Source: an uncultured Eubacteriales bacterium | GTDB lineage: Bacteria; Bacillota; Clostridia; Oscillospirales; Oscillospiraceae | Length of the DNA stretch: 16,667 nt | Assembly (NCBI GenBank): GCA_900548615.1 | Contig: URKW01000046.1 | Coordinates: forward strand, 1 to 16,667 | Direction of reading: 5' to 3' | In this document: positions 1 through 7,451 of the stretch, in pieces | Position numbering within the stretch: position 1 is the first letter of the stretch | Layout: the number at the start of each line of letters is the position of its first letter | Made by a program: the position numbers and the translations under genes | Notes under the pieces: generated by a model | Told to the model about the DNA's origin: nothing | Seen by the model: the letters and a program-made list of their open reading frames with translations, nothing else | Database searches by the model: none

Positions 1-38
1 CTAAAACGCCAGCTCTCGCATAACGAGAACTGGCGTTC
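1..38 (-). terminator. Outer hairpin terminator beyond livF
   Basis: Arms AACGCCAG (5-12) and CTGGCGTT (30-37) pair over 8 bp. An inner TCTCG/CGAGA pairing continues the stem after one mismatch, with a 5-base loop. Read on the minus strand the stem is followed by TTTTAG, so it can act as a back-up terminator for the liv operon. It could also serve a gene entering from the left, outside the window. Factor-independent termination is inferred from shape only. Confidence 0.6.
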
Positions 39-51
39 TTTGACAGGCTGT

Positions 52-88
52 AAAACCGCAGTCAGCCTTTCGGCTGACTGCGGTTTTT
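52..88 (-). terminator. Bidirectional intrinsic terminator of the liv operon
   Basis: A perfect 16-bp stem (52-67 with 72-87) carries a TTTC loop. Both arms end in A/T tracts, so either strand shows a GC-rich stem followed by a run of T. It lies 17 bases beyond the livF stop codon, the expected place for the end of the livKHMGF transcript. The symmetry means it could also stop a converging transcript from the left. Confidence 0.9.
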
Positions 89-104
89 AACATGTGTTTG
101 GCCG

Positions 105-818
105 TTAGTTCTTCTTTTTACCCAGATAGGCTTCCTTGATGGACTCGTCGGCCAGCAGTTCCGCGCCGGTGCCGGACTTGGTGATGTTGCCGGTCTCCAG
201 CACGTAGGCGTAGTCCGCGATCTTCAGGGCCATGTTGGCGTTCTGCTCGATCAGCAGCACGGTAACGCCCTGCTCGTTCACGGTGCGGATGATATCGAAG
301 ATGCCTTGCACCACCAGCGGCGCCAGACCCAGCGAAGGCTCATCCAGCATCAGCAGCTTGGGGCGGCTCATCAGAGCGCGGCCCACCGCCAGCATCTGCT
401 GCTCGCCGCCGGACAGGGTGCCCGCCAGCTGCCAATGACGCTCCTCCAGACGGGGGAACAGCTCATAGACCCACTTGATATCCTTCTCGATGCCGTCCTT
501 GTCGTTGCGCAGGTACGCGCCCACCTTCAGGTTTTCCAGCACCGTCAGGTTGGGGAACACGCGGCGGCCCTCGGGAGACTGAGCGATGCCCGCCTCCAGC
601 ACCTTGTTGATGGGCTTGCCCAGCAGCTCCTTGCCGTCATAGGTGATGGAGCCGCTGTCGGCCTTCACCAGACCGGAGATGGTGCGCAGCGTGGTGGACT
701 TACCGGCGCCGTTGGCGCCGATCAGGGTGACGATCTTGCCGTCCGGCACTTCCAGACTGATGCCGCGCAGCGCCTTGATGCCGCCGTAGGACACATGTAA
801 GTTCTCAATCTTCAGCAT
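105..818 (-). CDS. livF: LivF: branched-chain amino acid ABC transporter ATPase
   Basis: One of the two cytoplasmic ATPases that power LIV-type uptake of leucine, isoleucine and valine. The 237-residue length is normal for LivF. Visible motifs are Walker A GANGAGKS (34-41), the Q-loop region AQSPEGRRVFPNLTV (79-93), ABC signature LSGGEQQ (135-141) and Walker B LLMLDEPS (155-162). Instead of the switch histidine it has LIEQN (189-193), which is typical of LivF and helps separate it from LivG. The start overlaps the end of livG by 14 bases, implying translational coupling; a G-rich stretch (GGGGGTGG) lies just upstream. It is the last gene of the operon, followed closely by a strong terminator. 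Substrate range is inferred from family and cannot be narrowed from sequence. Confidence 0.96.
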   Translation of the reverse strand: MLKIENLHVSYGGIKALRGISLEVPDGKIVTLIGANGAGKSTTLRTISGLVKADSGSITYDGKELLGKPINKVLEAGIAQSPEGRRVFPNLTVLENLKVGAYLRNDKDGIEKDIKWVYELFPRLEERHWQLAGTLSGGEQQMLAVGRALMSRPKLLMLDEPSLGLAPLVVQGIFDIIRTVNEQGVTVLLIEQNANMALKIADYAYVLETGNITKSGTGAELLADESIKEAYLGKKKN

Positions 819-1752
819 CGTCTGCCACCCCCAAGTATGCGTCGATGACGCGCTCGTTGTTTTGGATCTCGTCGGGCGTACCCTGCGCGATCAGCTGGCC
901 GAAGTCCAGCACATAGATACGGTCGGCGATGTCCATGACCAGATCCATGTGGTGCTCGATCAACAGGATCGTCTTGTGGAAGTTGGTGCGGATCTCGCGG
1001 ATGAACTGGGCCAGTTCCAGCGTCTCCTGAGGGTTCATGCCGGCGGCAGGCTCATCCAGCAGCAGTAGCGTGGGCTCGGTAGCCAGCGCGCGGGCGATCT
1101 CCAGACGGCGCTGCTTGCCGTAGGGCAGGCTGGTGGCCAGCTCGTCCTTCACGTCCTCCAGACCCACGATCTTCAGCAGCTCCAGTACTTCGGCACGCTG
1201 CCTGGCCTCCTCCTTGCCGTTCAGGTGCAGGGCGGCGGTAAACAGGTTGCTGGTGCGGCGCATGTGCTTGGCGATCAGCACGTTGTCAAATACCGTCTGG
1301 GTCTTCCACAGGCGGATGTTCTGGAAGGTACGGGCCATGCCGCGCACCGTGATCTTATCGGGCGTGGGAGCCAGAATGTGGTCGGAAAAAGCGTATTCGT
1401 CCCGCTCCTTCTGCGCCTGCTTCCACGCCTTCAGCGCTTCGCCCTCCAAAGGCTCCTCCGGGGCGAAGTGGGCGGTGTACATGGTGGGATGCTCACCCTT
1501 GTAGGTTTTCTTCATCTTGCCGGTGGGGTGGTTGCGGACGATGCACTCGCCGTTGAAGGTCACTCGGCCGTTGGTGGGCGCGTACACACCGGTGATCACG
1601 TTGAAGGCGGTGGTCTTACCGGCGCCGTTGGGGCCGATCAATGCCACAATCTCGCCCTCGTTGACGTCCAGATTCAGGTTGTCGACGGCCACCACGCCGC
1701 CGAACTGCATGGTGGCATTTTCCACGTGCAGCACGTTTTTCACTTCACTCAT
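805..1752 (-). CDS. livG: LivG: branched-chain amino acid ABC transporter ATPase with an internal insertion
   Basis: Second ATPase of the LIV importer, partner of LivF. It shows Walker A GPNGAGKT (40-47), the LivG hallmark RTFQNIRLW (141-149), a signature of the form LPYGKQRRLEIAR (209-221), Walker B LLLLDEPAAG (229-238) and switch His267 within LIEHHMD. At 315 residues it is longer than the usual ~255. The extra length is a Lys/Glu/Pro-rich segment at about residues 72-132, between the early beta-strands and the Q-loop, where other LivG proteins have a short link. The reading frame is unbroken across it and the core motifs are intact, so this looks like a real lineage-specific insertion rather than an assembly error. 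It overlaps livM by the ATGA junction and livF by 14 bases. Confidence 0.96.
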   Translation of the reverse strand: MSEVKNVLHVENATMQFGGVVAVDNLNLDVNEGEIVALIGPNGAGKTTAFNVITGVYAPTNGRVTFNGECIVRNHPTGKMKKTYKGEHPTMYTAHFAPEEPLEGEALKAWKQAQKERDEYAFSDHILAPTPDKITVRGMARTFQNIRLWKTQTVFDNVLIAKHMRRTSNLFTAALHLNGKEEARQRAEVLELLKIVGLEDVKDELATSLPYGKQRRLEIARALATEPTLLLLDEPAAGMNPQETLELAQFIREIRTNFHKTILLIEHHMDLVMDIADRIYVLDFGQLIAQGTPDEIQNNERVIDAYLGVADDAED

Positions 1753-2837
1753 TTGGATGCCACCTCCTTTGCGGGCTTATCCTTTTTCTTGAAGAGCTTC
1801 CCGAAGAAGTTGATGATCCCATCCCACGAGAACTCCCGGTCGCCCATAATGCCCTTGCGGAAGAACAGCACCACGATCATAATGACCACGGAGAACACCA
1901 GCATACGGAAGCCGCCCCGCATGAAGGGGACGCTGACGCCGATGTAGGGCATGGGGTCATCCAAGAAACGCAGCCACCACTCGGAGCAGGCGATGTACAG
2001 GAAGGAGCCCAGAATGGAGCCGGTGACGGAGCCGATACCGCCGATGACCACGATCAGCAGGATCTCATAGGTCATGGTGGAGGTAAAGGTGTTGGCCTGT
2101 ACGCTGGACTGGAACATGGCCAGCAGTGCGCCGCCCACACCGGCAAAGAAGGAGCTGATGAGGAAGGCCTGCATCTTGTGCTTGGCCAGATTGATGCCCA
2201 TGGCCTCGGCGGCGATCTCATCGTCGCGGATGGCCTTGAAGGCGCGGCCGTAGGTGGAGTTGATGATCAGCACGATGATGCCGATGCAGATGGCGGAAAT
2301 GATAAAGGGGAACAGCACGCTGTCGAAGTTGGCGAACTTCTTCAGCAGGTTGGATGCGTTGGTGAGGGGACCCACCTGCTTCCACTGGATGATGGCGCGC
2401 ATGATCTCGGCAAAGCCCAGGGTGGCGATGGCCAGATAGTCGGACTTCAGCTTCAGGACCGGCAGGCCGATCAGCCACGCGAAGATCATGGGGACAACGC
2501 CCGCCAGGATCAGCGCCACGATCATAGGCAGGCAGAACTGGACGATACCGCCGTCAAAGTACTGGTACACTGCGGCGCGGGACTCCACAGGGATGGTCAG
2601 GATGGCGTAGGTATACGCGCCGATCATCATGAAGCCCGCCTGACCCAGGGAAAACAGGCCGGTAAAGCCGTTCAGCAGGTTCAGGGACACCGCCACCAGC
2701 GAGTAAATGGCGCCTTTTTTCAACACCGACGCCAGCATGGAATAGTGCTGGAACTTATCCACATACAGCAAAAACACGATGCAGACGGCGGCGAGGATCA
2801 AAGACAGCAACAGATTTCTTTTCTTATTGTTCTTCAT
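1749..2837 (-). CDS. livM: LivM: branched-chain amino acid ABC transporter permease
   Basis: Inner-membrane permease subunit that pairs with LivH to form the channel of the LIV importer. The 362 residues include roughly nine hydrophobic spans. The early segment NLLNGFTGLFSLGQAGF (53-69) is a strong LivM signature. The cytoplasmic coupling loop is around 199-220 (AFKAIRDDEIAAEAMGIN), followed by AGVGGALLA (232-240) and GGIGSVTGSILG (266-277). A basic tail (KLFKKKDKPAK) ends the protein. The start is supported by GAAGGTG seven to twelve bases upstream, which lies in the last codons of livH; only 3 bases separate the two genes. The 3' end overlaps livG by 4 bases. Confidence 0.96.
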   Translation of the reverse strand: MKNNKKRNLLLSLILAAVCIVFLLYVDKFQHYSMLASVLKKGAIYSLVAVSLNLLNGFTGLFSLGQAGFMMIGAYTYAILTIPVESRAAVYQYFDGGIVQFCLPMIVALILAGVVPMIFAWLIGLPVLKLKSDYLAIATLGFAEIMRAIIQWKQVGPLTNASNLLKKFANFDSVLFPFIISAICIGIIVLIINSTYGRAFKAIRDDEIAAEAMGINLAKHKMQAFLISSFFAGVGGALLAMFQSSVQANTFTSTMTYEILLIVVIGGIGSVTGSILGSFLYIACSEWWLRFLDDPMPYIGVSVPFMRGGFRMLVFSVVIMIVVLFFRKGIMGDREFSWDGIINFFGKLFKKKDKPAKEVASK

Positions 2838-2840
2838 ATC

Positions 2841-3728
2841 TCACACCTTCTCCGTCAGTTTTTCGCCGAACAGGCCGTTGGGCTTGCACAGCAGGATGAT
2901 GATCAGCAGCGCAAAGGTGAAAGCGTTGCTGAACACCGCAATGTTTTCATTGGCCTTGATAAAGGACTCGCAGATACCGATGATAAACGCGCCGATGACC
3001 GCGCCGGGGATGGAACCGATACCGCCGAACACCGCCGCCACGAAGGCCTTCAGGCCGGGCATAGCGCCGATCATGGGGCTGACCTGGCCGTAGTTGGCGA
3101 AGTACAGGATGGAGGCCACACCGGCCAGGAAGGAGCCGATCACGAAGGTCATGGAGATCACGGAATTGATCTTGATGCCCATCAGCTGCGAGGTCTCGAA
3201 GTCACGAGACACGGCGCGCATGGCCATACCGATCTTGGTATGGTTAATCAGCAGCACCAGCGCTACCACCAGTACGATGGTCAGGATGGGGGTGATGATG
3301 GTGATGCGCTTGACGCTGAGGCTGCCCATCTGCATCACCTTGGTCAGGAAGGGGATGTCGGGATAGGCGCGGGCGATACCGCCGGTGATGTAGGTGGCCA
3401 AATTCTGCAGCAGATAGCTGACGCCGATGGCCGAGATCATGACTGACATACGGGGCGCGGTACGCAGGGGCTTATAGGCCGCCTTCTCGATCAGGACGCC
3501 CAGAATGACCGTCAGGATCAGTACCAGAGGAATGGAGATGGCCAGCGAGCAGGTGGCGGAGATGTAGACCATAAAGAAGCCCGCCATCATGAAGATGTCT
3601 CCGTGGGCAAAGTTGATCAGCCGCAGGATGCCGTACACCATGGTGTAGCCAATGGCGATCAACGCATACAGGCTGCCCACCGTGACGCCGGAGAGCAGCA
3701 GTTGGATATAATACGCTGCGTCATGCAT
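2841..3728 (-). CDS. livH: LivH: branched-chain amino acid ABC transporter permease
   Basis: Membrane permease partner of LivM. I place the start at the ATG of MHDAAYYIQ (3728), giving 295 residues, the usual LivH size. A GGGAGG ribosome binding site lies about 10 bases upstream of it. The frame stays open a further 23 codons upstream, but that stretch runs through a long hairpin and is not hydrophobic, so it is unlikely to be translated. Family features are GSLYALIAIGYTMVYGILRL (18-37), INFAHGD (38-44), a coupling loop MAMRAVSRDFETSQLMGIK (168-186) and FGGIGSIPGAVIGAF (234-248). It is the first gene of the tightly packed livHMGF block and lies 162 bases after livK. Confidence 0.95.
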   Translation of the reverse strand: MHDAAYYIQLLLSGVTVGSLYALIAIGYTMVYGILRLINFAHGDIFMMAGFFMVYISATCSLAISIPLVLILTVILGVLIEKAAYKPLRTAPRMSVMISAIGVSYLLQNLATYITGGIARAYPDIPFLTKVMQMGSLSVKRITIITPILTIVLVVALVLLINHTKIGMAMRAVSRDFETSQLMGIKINSVISMTFVIGSFLAGVASILYFANYGQVSPMIGAMPGLKAFVAAVFGGIGSIPGAVIGAFIIGICESFIKANENIAVFSNAFTFALLIIILLCKPNGLFGEKLTEKV

Positions 3729-3755
3729 AAGTAAGGAAACCTCCCTCGTTATGAA

Positions 3756-3806
3756 TCTTGCGCTTTCAGAAGCCGGAGAAGCCTCGCGGCTTCTCAAAAC
3801 GCAAGA
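3756..3806 (-). promoter_or_regulatory. Long imperfect hairpin in the livK-livH gap (livH-proximal)
   Basis: Three paired blocks, TCTTGCG/CGCAAGA, TTT/AAA and AGAAGCC/GGCTTCT, separated by single mismatches, form a 17-bp stem closing a 13-base loop. No T-run follows on the minus strand, so it is not a standard terminator. It sits just upstream of the livH ribosome binding site and probably affects mRNA processing, stability or livH translation. The function is inferred. Confidence 0.6.
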
Positions 3807-3816
3807 GTCATCAAAG

Positions 3817-3860
3817 TTGCATCGTGAGGGGAGCGCTGGCTCCCCTCACGATGGATGCAA
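3817..3860 (-). promoter_or_regulatory. Strong GC-rich hairpin 3' of livK
   Basis: A perfect 15-bp stem (3820-3834 with 3839-3853) closes a 4-base loop, and the outer TTGCAT/ATGCAA bases (3817-3822, 3855-3860) offer an alternative extension. It is 30 bases beyond the livK stop codon. No U-tract follows, so it could be a weak attenuator or a 3' stabiliser of a processed livK mRNA. Either would raise the amount of binding protein relative to LivHMGF. Confidence 0.65.
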
Positions 3861-3890
3861 TAGTGATTCTCTGCGCGAAAGACCGATGAC

Positions 3891-5096
3891 TTAGCCGTTG
3901 TAGGTGCTGAAGTACACGATCTGGCCATCCTTGATGGTCTTGATAACGGCGTAGGTCTTGACAGCGTCGCCGTTCTCATCGAAGGACAGGTCGCCGGTGA
4001 TCAGGCCGGGCACGTTCAGGGAAGCCAGGGCATCACGGATGGCGGGGCCCTCGGTGGAGTTGGCAGCCTCGATAGCGTTGACGGCAGCCATGTAAGCGTC
4101 ATAGCCGCAGGGGGTCACGCTGGAGATAGCATCGGCGGTGCCGCCATTGTTTTCGATACGGGTGTTGTCCTCAGCAACCCAGGCCTTGAAGCCCTCAACA
4201 AAGGCCTTACCGGCTTCGTTGGTAGTATCGTCAGCGTCAAAGAACGCGGAGAAGTACACGTCGGTGGCCTTGTCACCGGTACGCTGGGCGATGGAGATAT
4301 CATCCCAGGTATCGCCAGCCATGATGGGGCAGGTGATGCCGGCATCGCGGGCCTGGCTGATAATCATGGCAGCGGTCTCAATGGAAACGGGAGCGAAAAT
4401 GCCGTCATAGTTCTCGGACTTGACGGAAGCCATGATGGTGGAGAAGTCGGTCTCGCCCTTCTGGAACTCCAGAACGGTAGCCTTACCGCCCAGACGCTCC
4501 ATTTCCTTCTGGAAGTAGTTGCCGAAGCCGGCGGAGTAGTCGTCGCCGGACTCAATGATCAGCGCGCAGTTCACGCTGCCCTTTTCCTTGTTGGCAAAGT
4601 TGGCCATCACCGCGCCCTGGAAGGGATCGATGTAGGATACACGGAAGTAGTAATCATTGTCCAGGGTGACCTGGGGGTTGGTGCAGGAAGTGCCGATGGC
4701 GGGGATCTGAGCATCCTTGAACAGGTCGCCGGCAGCGATGGCGCAGCCGGAGCCGTAAGTACCGATCACCACGGACACACCCTGGGAGATCAGGGTCTGG
4801 GCGGCAGTGGGAGCCTTGGCGGCGTCAGACGCGTTATCCGCGGTGACCAGCTGCACGGTGTACTCCTCGCCGTTGATGGTGACGGTGGGCTTGATGGAGT
4901 TGGCATACTCGATGCCCAGGATCTCCTTCTTGCCGCCGGCAGCGTTCTGGCCGGAAGTGGGCTCAAACACGCCGATCTTGACGACCTTGTCGCCGGTAGC
5001 GCTGTCGTCGCCGGAAGTGTTGCTGTCACCGCCGCCGCAGGCGACCAGAGACAGTGCCATGACCAGAGCCAGCAGCATTGCAATAAACTTTTTCAT
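3891..5096 (-). CDS. livK: LivK-type branched-chain amino acid binding lipoprotein
   Basis: Extracellular solute receptor that delivers substrate to LivHM. The N-terminus is a type II signal peptide: MKK, a hydrophobic stretch, then lipobox LVAC with the lipidated Cys at residue 20, followed by a Gly/Ser/Asp-rich tether. The 401-residue body is a periplasmic-binding-protein type I fold, with the typical opening VVKIGVFEPTSGQNAAGG and a later STIMASVKSENYDGIFAP segment. The ATG is well supported by AGGAGG 7 bases upstream. It is the first gene of the liv operon, with its own promoter. The fold also binds other small amides, so branched-chain amino acids are the most likely ligand given the neighbours, but this is not proven. 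Confidence 0.95.
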   Translation of the reverse strand: MKKFIAMLLALVMALSLVACGGGDSNTSGDDSATGDKVVKIGVFEPTSGQNAAGGKKEILGIEYANSIKPTVTINGEEYTVQLVTADNASDAAKAPTAAQTLISQGVSVVIGTYGSGCAIAAGDLFKDAQIPAIGTSCTNPQVTLDNDYYFRVSYIDPFQGAVMANFANKEKGSVNCALIIESGDDYSAGFGNYFQKEMERLGGKATVLEFQKGETDFSTIMASVKSENYDGIFAPVSIETAAMIISQARDAGITCPIMAGDTWDDISIAQRTGDKATDVYFSAFFDADDTTNEAGKAFVEGFKAWVAEDNTRIENNGGTADAISSVTPCGYDAYMAAVNAIEAANSTEGPAIRDALASLNVPGLITGDLSFDENGDAVKTYAVIKTIKDGQIVYFSTYNG

Positions 5097-5121
5097 GGTT
5101 TTTCCTCCTAAAATTCTCTTT

Positions 5122-5144
5122 TACCGGATGCTTTCCCTCCGGTA
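5122..5144 (-). promoter_or_regulatory. Hairpin in the livK leader
   Basis: TACCGGA and TCCGGTA form a 7-bp stem with a 9-base loop, between the predicted transcription start and the livK ribosome binding site. It may stabilise the 5' end of the message. I do not recognise a riboswitch class. Confidence 0.4.
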
Positions 5145-5154
5145 GAACAGTCTT

Positions 5155-5183
5155 ATTTTAATGGAATCCCAACGAAAAAACAA
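5155..5183 (-). promoter_or_regulatory. Predicted sigma-A promoter of livK
   Basis: On the minus strand, TTGTTT (5178-5183) and TAAAAT (5155-5160) are spaced exactly 17 bases apart. The predicted start is about 50 bases upstream of the livK ATG. The -35 is imperfect (TTG conserved), so this is a moderate call. Confidence 0.5.
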
Positions 5184-5569
5184 TTGTAACATGCTCCGAA
5201 ATTGCACAGGCGTTTGTCCGTCTCAGACTGGCAAAAATCGTTTTCCACCGGTAGGCTGTCCACCTATAAAAAACACCCACTTGTCCCCGGTGCACACCAG
5301 AAAAACGTCCCTTTCGGCATTAACGGTCTTTTTACATCTATATGTTGTAAAATAATACTGAATTCTCTCTATTTTGCCGCCATAAATAGTATTTATTTCG
5401 TAATAATATAATTTCTTTCTATTTTTCCCTTTGCCCGGCATTTTGGCTTGTCCCGCCCGGCAGGACAGGAAAGGGGTGTCCCTCTTTGAAAGACACCCTT
5501 TTCGTGATTTTGCACAAACAACCCCTGTGCCCCTCTGAAAAAGTGCTGTTTTCTCCCCGTTTTGCACAA
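5184..5569. other. AT-rich intergenic region without a convincing gene
   Basis: This gap lies between the livK promoter and the ftsH terminator. Base composition drops sharply in AT content terms against the coding DNA around 5330-5430, which is very AT-rich. A 114-codon minus-strand frame (5223-5567) crosses it, but it would begin next to the ftsH terminator hairpin, lacks a good ribosome binding site and resembles no family I know. A 6-bp AT palindrome (ATAAAT/ATTTAT, 5382-5396) and one better hairpin (listed separately) are present. I see no recognisable riboswitch or RNA gene. Confidence 0.5.
5470..5502 (+). terminator. Terminator-like hairpin, plus-strand polarity
   Basis: An 11-bp stem (470-480 with 492-502 of the 5 kb block, one G-T wobble) closes an 11-base loop. 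The 3' arm ends in TTTT on the plus strand, so the stem is terminator-like only for rightward transcription. No plus-strand gene precedes it. It may be a relic, a guard against antisense transcription into ftsH, or the end of an unrecognised small RNA. Confidence 0.4.
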
Positions 5570-5602
5570 AAAGAACGCCCGCACGCTGTGCAGGCGTTCT
5601 TT
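5570..5602 (-). terminator. Intrinsic terminator after ftsH
   Basis: AAAGAACGCC and GGCGTTCTTT form a 10-bp stem, extended inside by GCAC/GTGC after a single mismatch. On the minus strand it runs into TTTTTG. It begins 14 bases beyond the ftsH stop codon and closes the long gdpP-to-ftsH series. Confidence 0.85.
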
Positions 5603-5615
5603 CATGTCACTCATT

Positions 5616-7451
5616 TTACTGCGCGTCCTGAGAAACCTCCGTGAAAAAACTCTCGAACACGTCGCCGTTCATGGTCTCGTTGGCCAGCAGATACTCCGCG
5701 ATCTCCGTCAGCTGCTTCTGGTACGTCCGCAGGATATCCTGCGCCTTCTGATAGGCCTCGTCGATGATGGCGCGAATTTCGCCGTCCATCTCGGCGGCGG
5801 TTTTTTCGGAATAGGGCCGGGTGTGACCCATGGACTTGCCGATAAACACCTCGTCGGAACCGGCGTCAAAGGCCACGGTGCCCAGCTTTTCGGACATGCC
5901 GTAGGTGCCCACCATCCGCCGGGCCAGCGAGGTGGCCCGCTGAATATCGTTGGACGCGCCGGTGGAGATATCGCCCAGCATCAGCTGCTCGGCGGCCCGA
6001 CCGCCCAACAGGGACACGATCTGCTGGAGCATGTACTCCCGACTGAGATAGGAGCGATCCTCGTCCGGCAGGGAGATGGTCATACCGCCGGCCTGACCGC
6101 GAGGCACAATGGTGATCTGATGCACCGGATCGTGCTGGGGCAGGGCGCGCATCACGACGGCGTGACCCGCCTCGTGATAGGCGGTCAGCTTCCGCTCCTG
6201 GGGCGGAATGACGCGGCTGTGCTTCTCCGGACCGGCGATGACCTTGATGACCGCCTCGTCGATGCAGGCCTTGTCGATGGCCACCTTGTCCTGACGGCCT
6301 GTCAGCAGCGCCGCCTCGTTCAGCAGGTTCTCCAGATCCGCGCCGGTAAAGCCGGGGGTGCCCTTGGCCACCCGACCCAGATCCACATCCTCCGCCAGCG
6401 GCTTGTTGCGGGCGTGGATCTTCAGGATCTCCTCGCGGCCCTTGATGTCCGGCAGACCCACGTACACCTGACGGTCGAACCGTCCGGGACGCAGCAGCGC
6501 CGGATCGAGGATATCCACACGGTTGGTGGCGGCCAGCACCACCACGCCCTCGTTGGAGCCGAAGCCGTCCATTTCCACCAGCAGCTGGTTCAGGGTCTGC
6601 TCCCGCTCATCGTGGCCGCCGCCCAGACCGCTGCCGCGCTGACGGCCCACCGCGTCGATCTCGTCGATAAACACGATGGCGGGCGCGTCCTTCTTGGCCT
6701 GCACAAACAGGTCGCGGACACGGCTGGCGCCGACGCCCACGTACATTTCCACAAAGTCAGAGCCGGAGATGGACAGGAACTTTACCCCCGCCTCACCGGC
6801 CACCGCCTTGGCCAGCAGCGTTTTACCGGTGCCCGGAGGGCCCACCAGCAGCACGCCCTTGGGGATGTGCGCGCCCAGCTTCAGGTACTTCTCCGGGTCG
6901 CGGAGGAATTCCACGATCTCCTGCAATTCCTCTTTTTCCTCGTCCGCGCCCGCCACGTCCTTGAAGGTGACCTTCTTGTCGCCCTCGGGGATGCTGCTGA
7001 CACGGGCCTCGCCAAAGTGGGCCATCTTGTCGCTGACGCCGCCCGCGCCGCTGCCGTTCATGCGAGTCATCAGGTTCATCAGCAGGATAAAGGCCATGAT
7101 AGCCAGCACATAGGGCAGCAGCACCTGCAGCCAGTTGGTGCCCGGCGCGGCGGGATAGTCATACTGGGTGATGATGCCCTTGCTGTACTGCTCCACCACC
7201 AGATCGTTCAGATCGTCGTAGAACAGCGTAAAGTCCCGGATGGGGCAGGTAACGGTGGTCTGATCCTTCAGCGTCGCCGTCAGGCGGCTGTCGCTGACGG
7301 TGAAGGACTGCACCTTTTCCTGCACGAAATTCTCGCGCATGGCGCTGTAGGTAATGTCGCCCTGACGGCTCATGGTGCGGGCCAGATACATGACCACCAG
7401 CAGGCACAGCACCAGAAAGATCAGGGGACGAAAGCTGATTCTTCTACTCAT
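5616..7451 (-). CDS. ftsH: FtsH: ATP-dependent membrane zinc metalloprotease
   Basis: A membrane-anchored AAA+ protease that unfolds and degrades misassembled membrane proteins and selected regulators. The 611 residues show a first membrane span (~8-25), an extracytoplasmic domain, and a second span (~107-127). The AAA+ module has Walker A GPPGTGKT (204-211), pore loop FVEMYVGVG (233-241), Walker B IVFIDEID (259-266) and the second region of homology ending RPGRFDR (321-327). The peptidase has the zinc motif HEAGH (426-430) and the likely third ligand Asp502 in TGASNDIQRAT. All key residues are present, so it should be active. It follows lepB with a 4-base ATGA overlap and ends at a strong terminator. 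A hpt-ftsH neighbourhood is classic in Firmicutes. Confidence 0.98.
   Translation of the reverse strand: MSRRISFRPLIFLVLCLLVVMYLARTMSRQGDITYSAMRENFVQEKVQSFTVSDSRLTATLKDQTTVTCPIRDFTLFYDDLNDLVVEQYSKGIITQYDYPAAPGTNWLQVLLPYVLAIMAFILLMNLMTRMNGSGAGGVSDKMAHFGEARVSSIPEGDKKVTFKDVAGADEEKEELQEIVEFLRDPEKYLKLGAHIPKGVLLVGPPGTGKTLLAKAVAGEAGVKFLSISGSDFVEMYVGVGASRVRDLFVQAKKDAPAIVFIDEIDAVGRQRGSGLGGGHDEREQTLNQLLVEMDGFGSNEGVVVLAATNRVDILDPALLRPGRFDRQVYVGLPDIKGREEILKIHARNKPLAEDVDLGRVAKGTPGFTGADLENLLNEAALLTGRQDKVAIDKACIDEAVIKVIAGPEKHSRVIPPQERKLTAYHEAGHAVVMRALPQHDPVHQITIVPRGQAGGMTISLPDEDRSYLSREYMLQQIVSLLGGRAAEQLMLGDISTGASNDIQRATSLARRMVGTYGMSEKLGTVAFDAGSDEVFIGKSMGHTRPYSEKTAAEMDGEIRAIIDEAYQKAQDILRTYQKQLTEIAEYLLANETMNGDVFESFFTEVSQDAQ

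Noticed and set aside
5384..5412. TATAAT on the plus strand at 5407-5412 as a promoter
   Set aside because: No -35 at proper spacing and no gene downstream on that strand; a chance match in AT-rich DNA.
5223..5567. 114-codon minus-strand open frame in the livK-ftsH gap
   Set aside because: It starts next to the ftsH terminator, has no good ribosome binding site, runs through the rightward hairpin and AT-rich DNA, and resembles no family.
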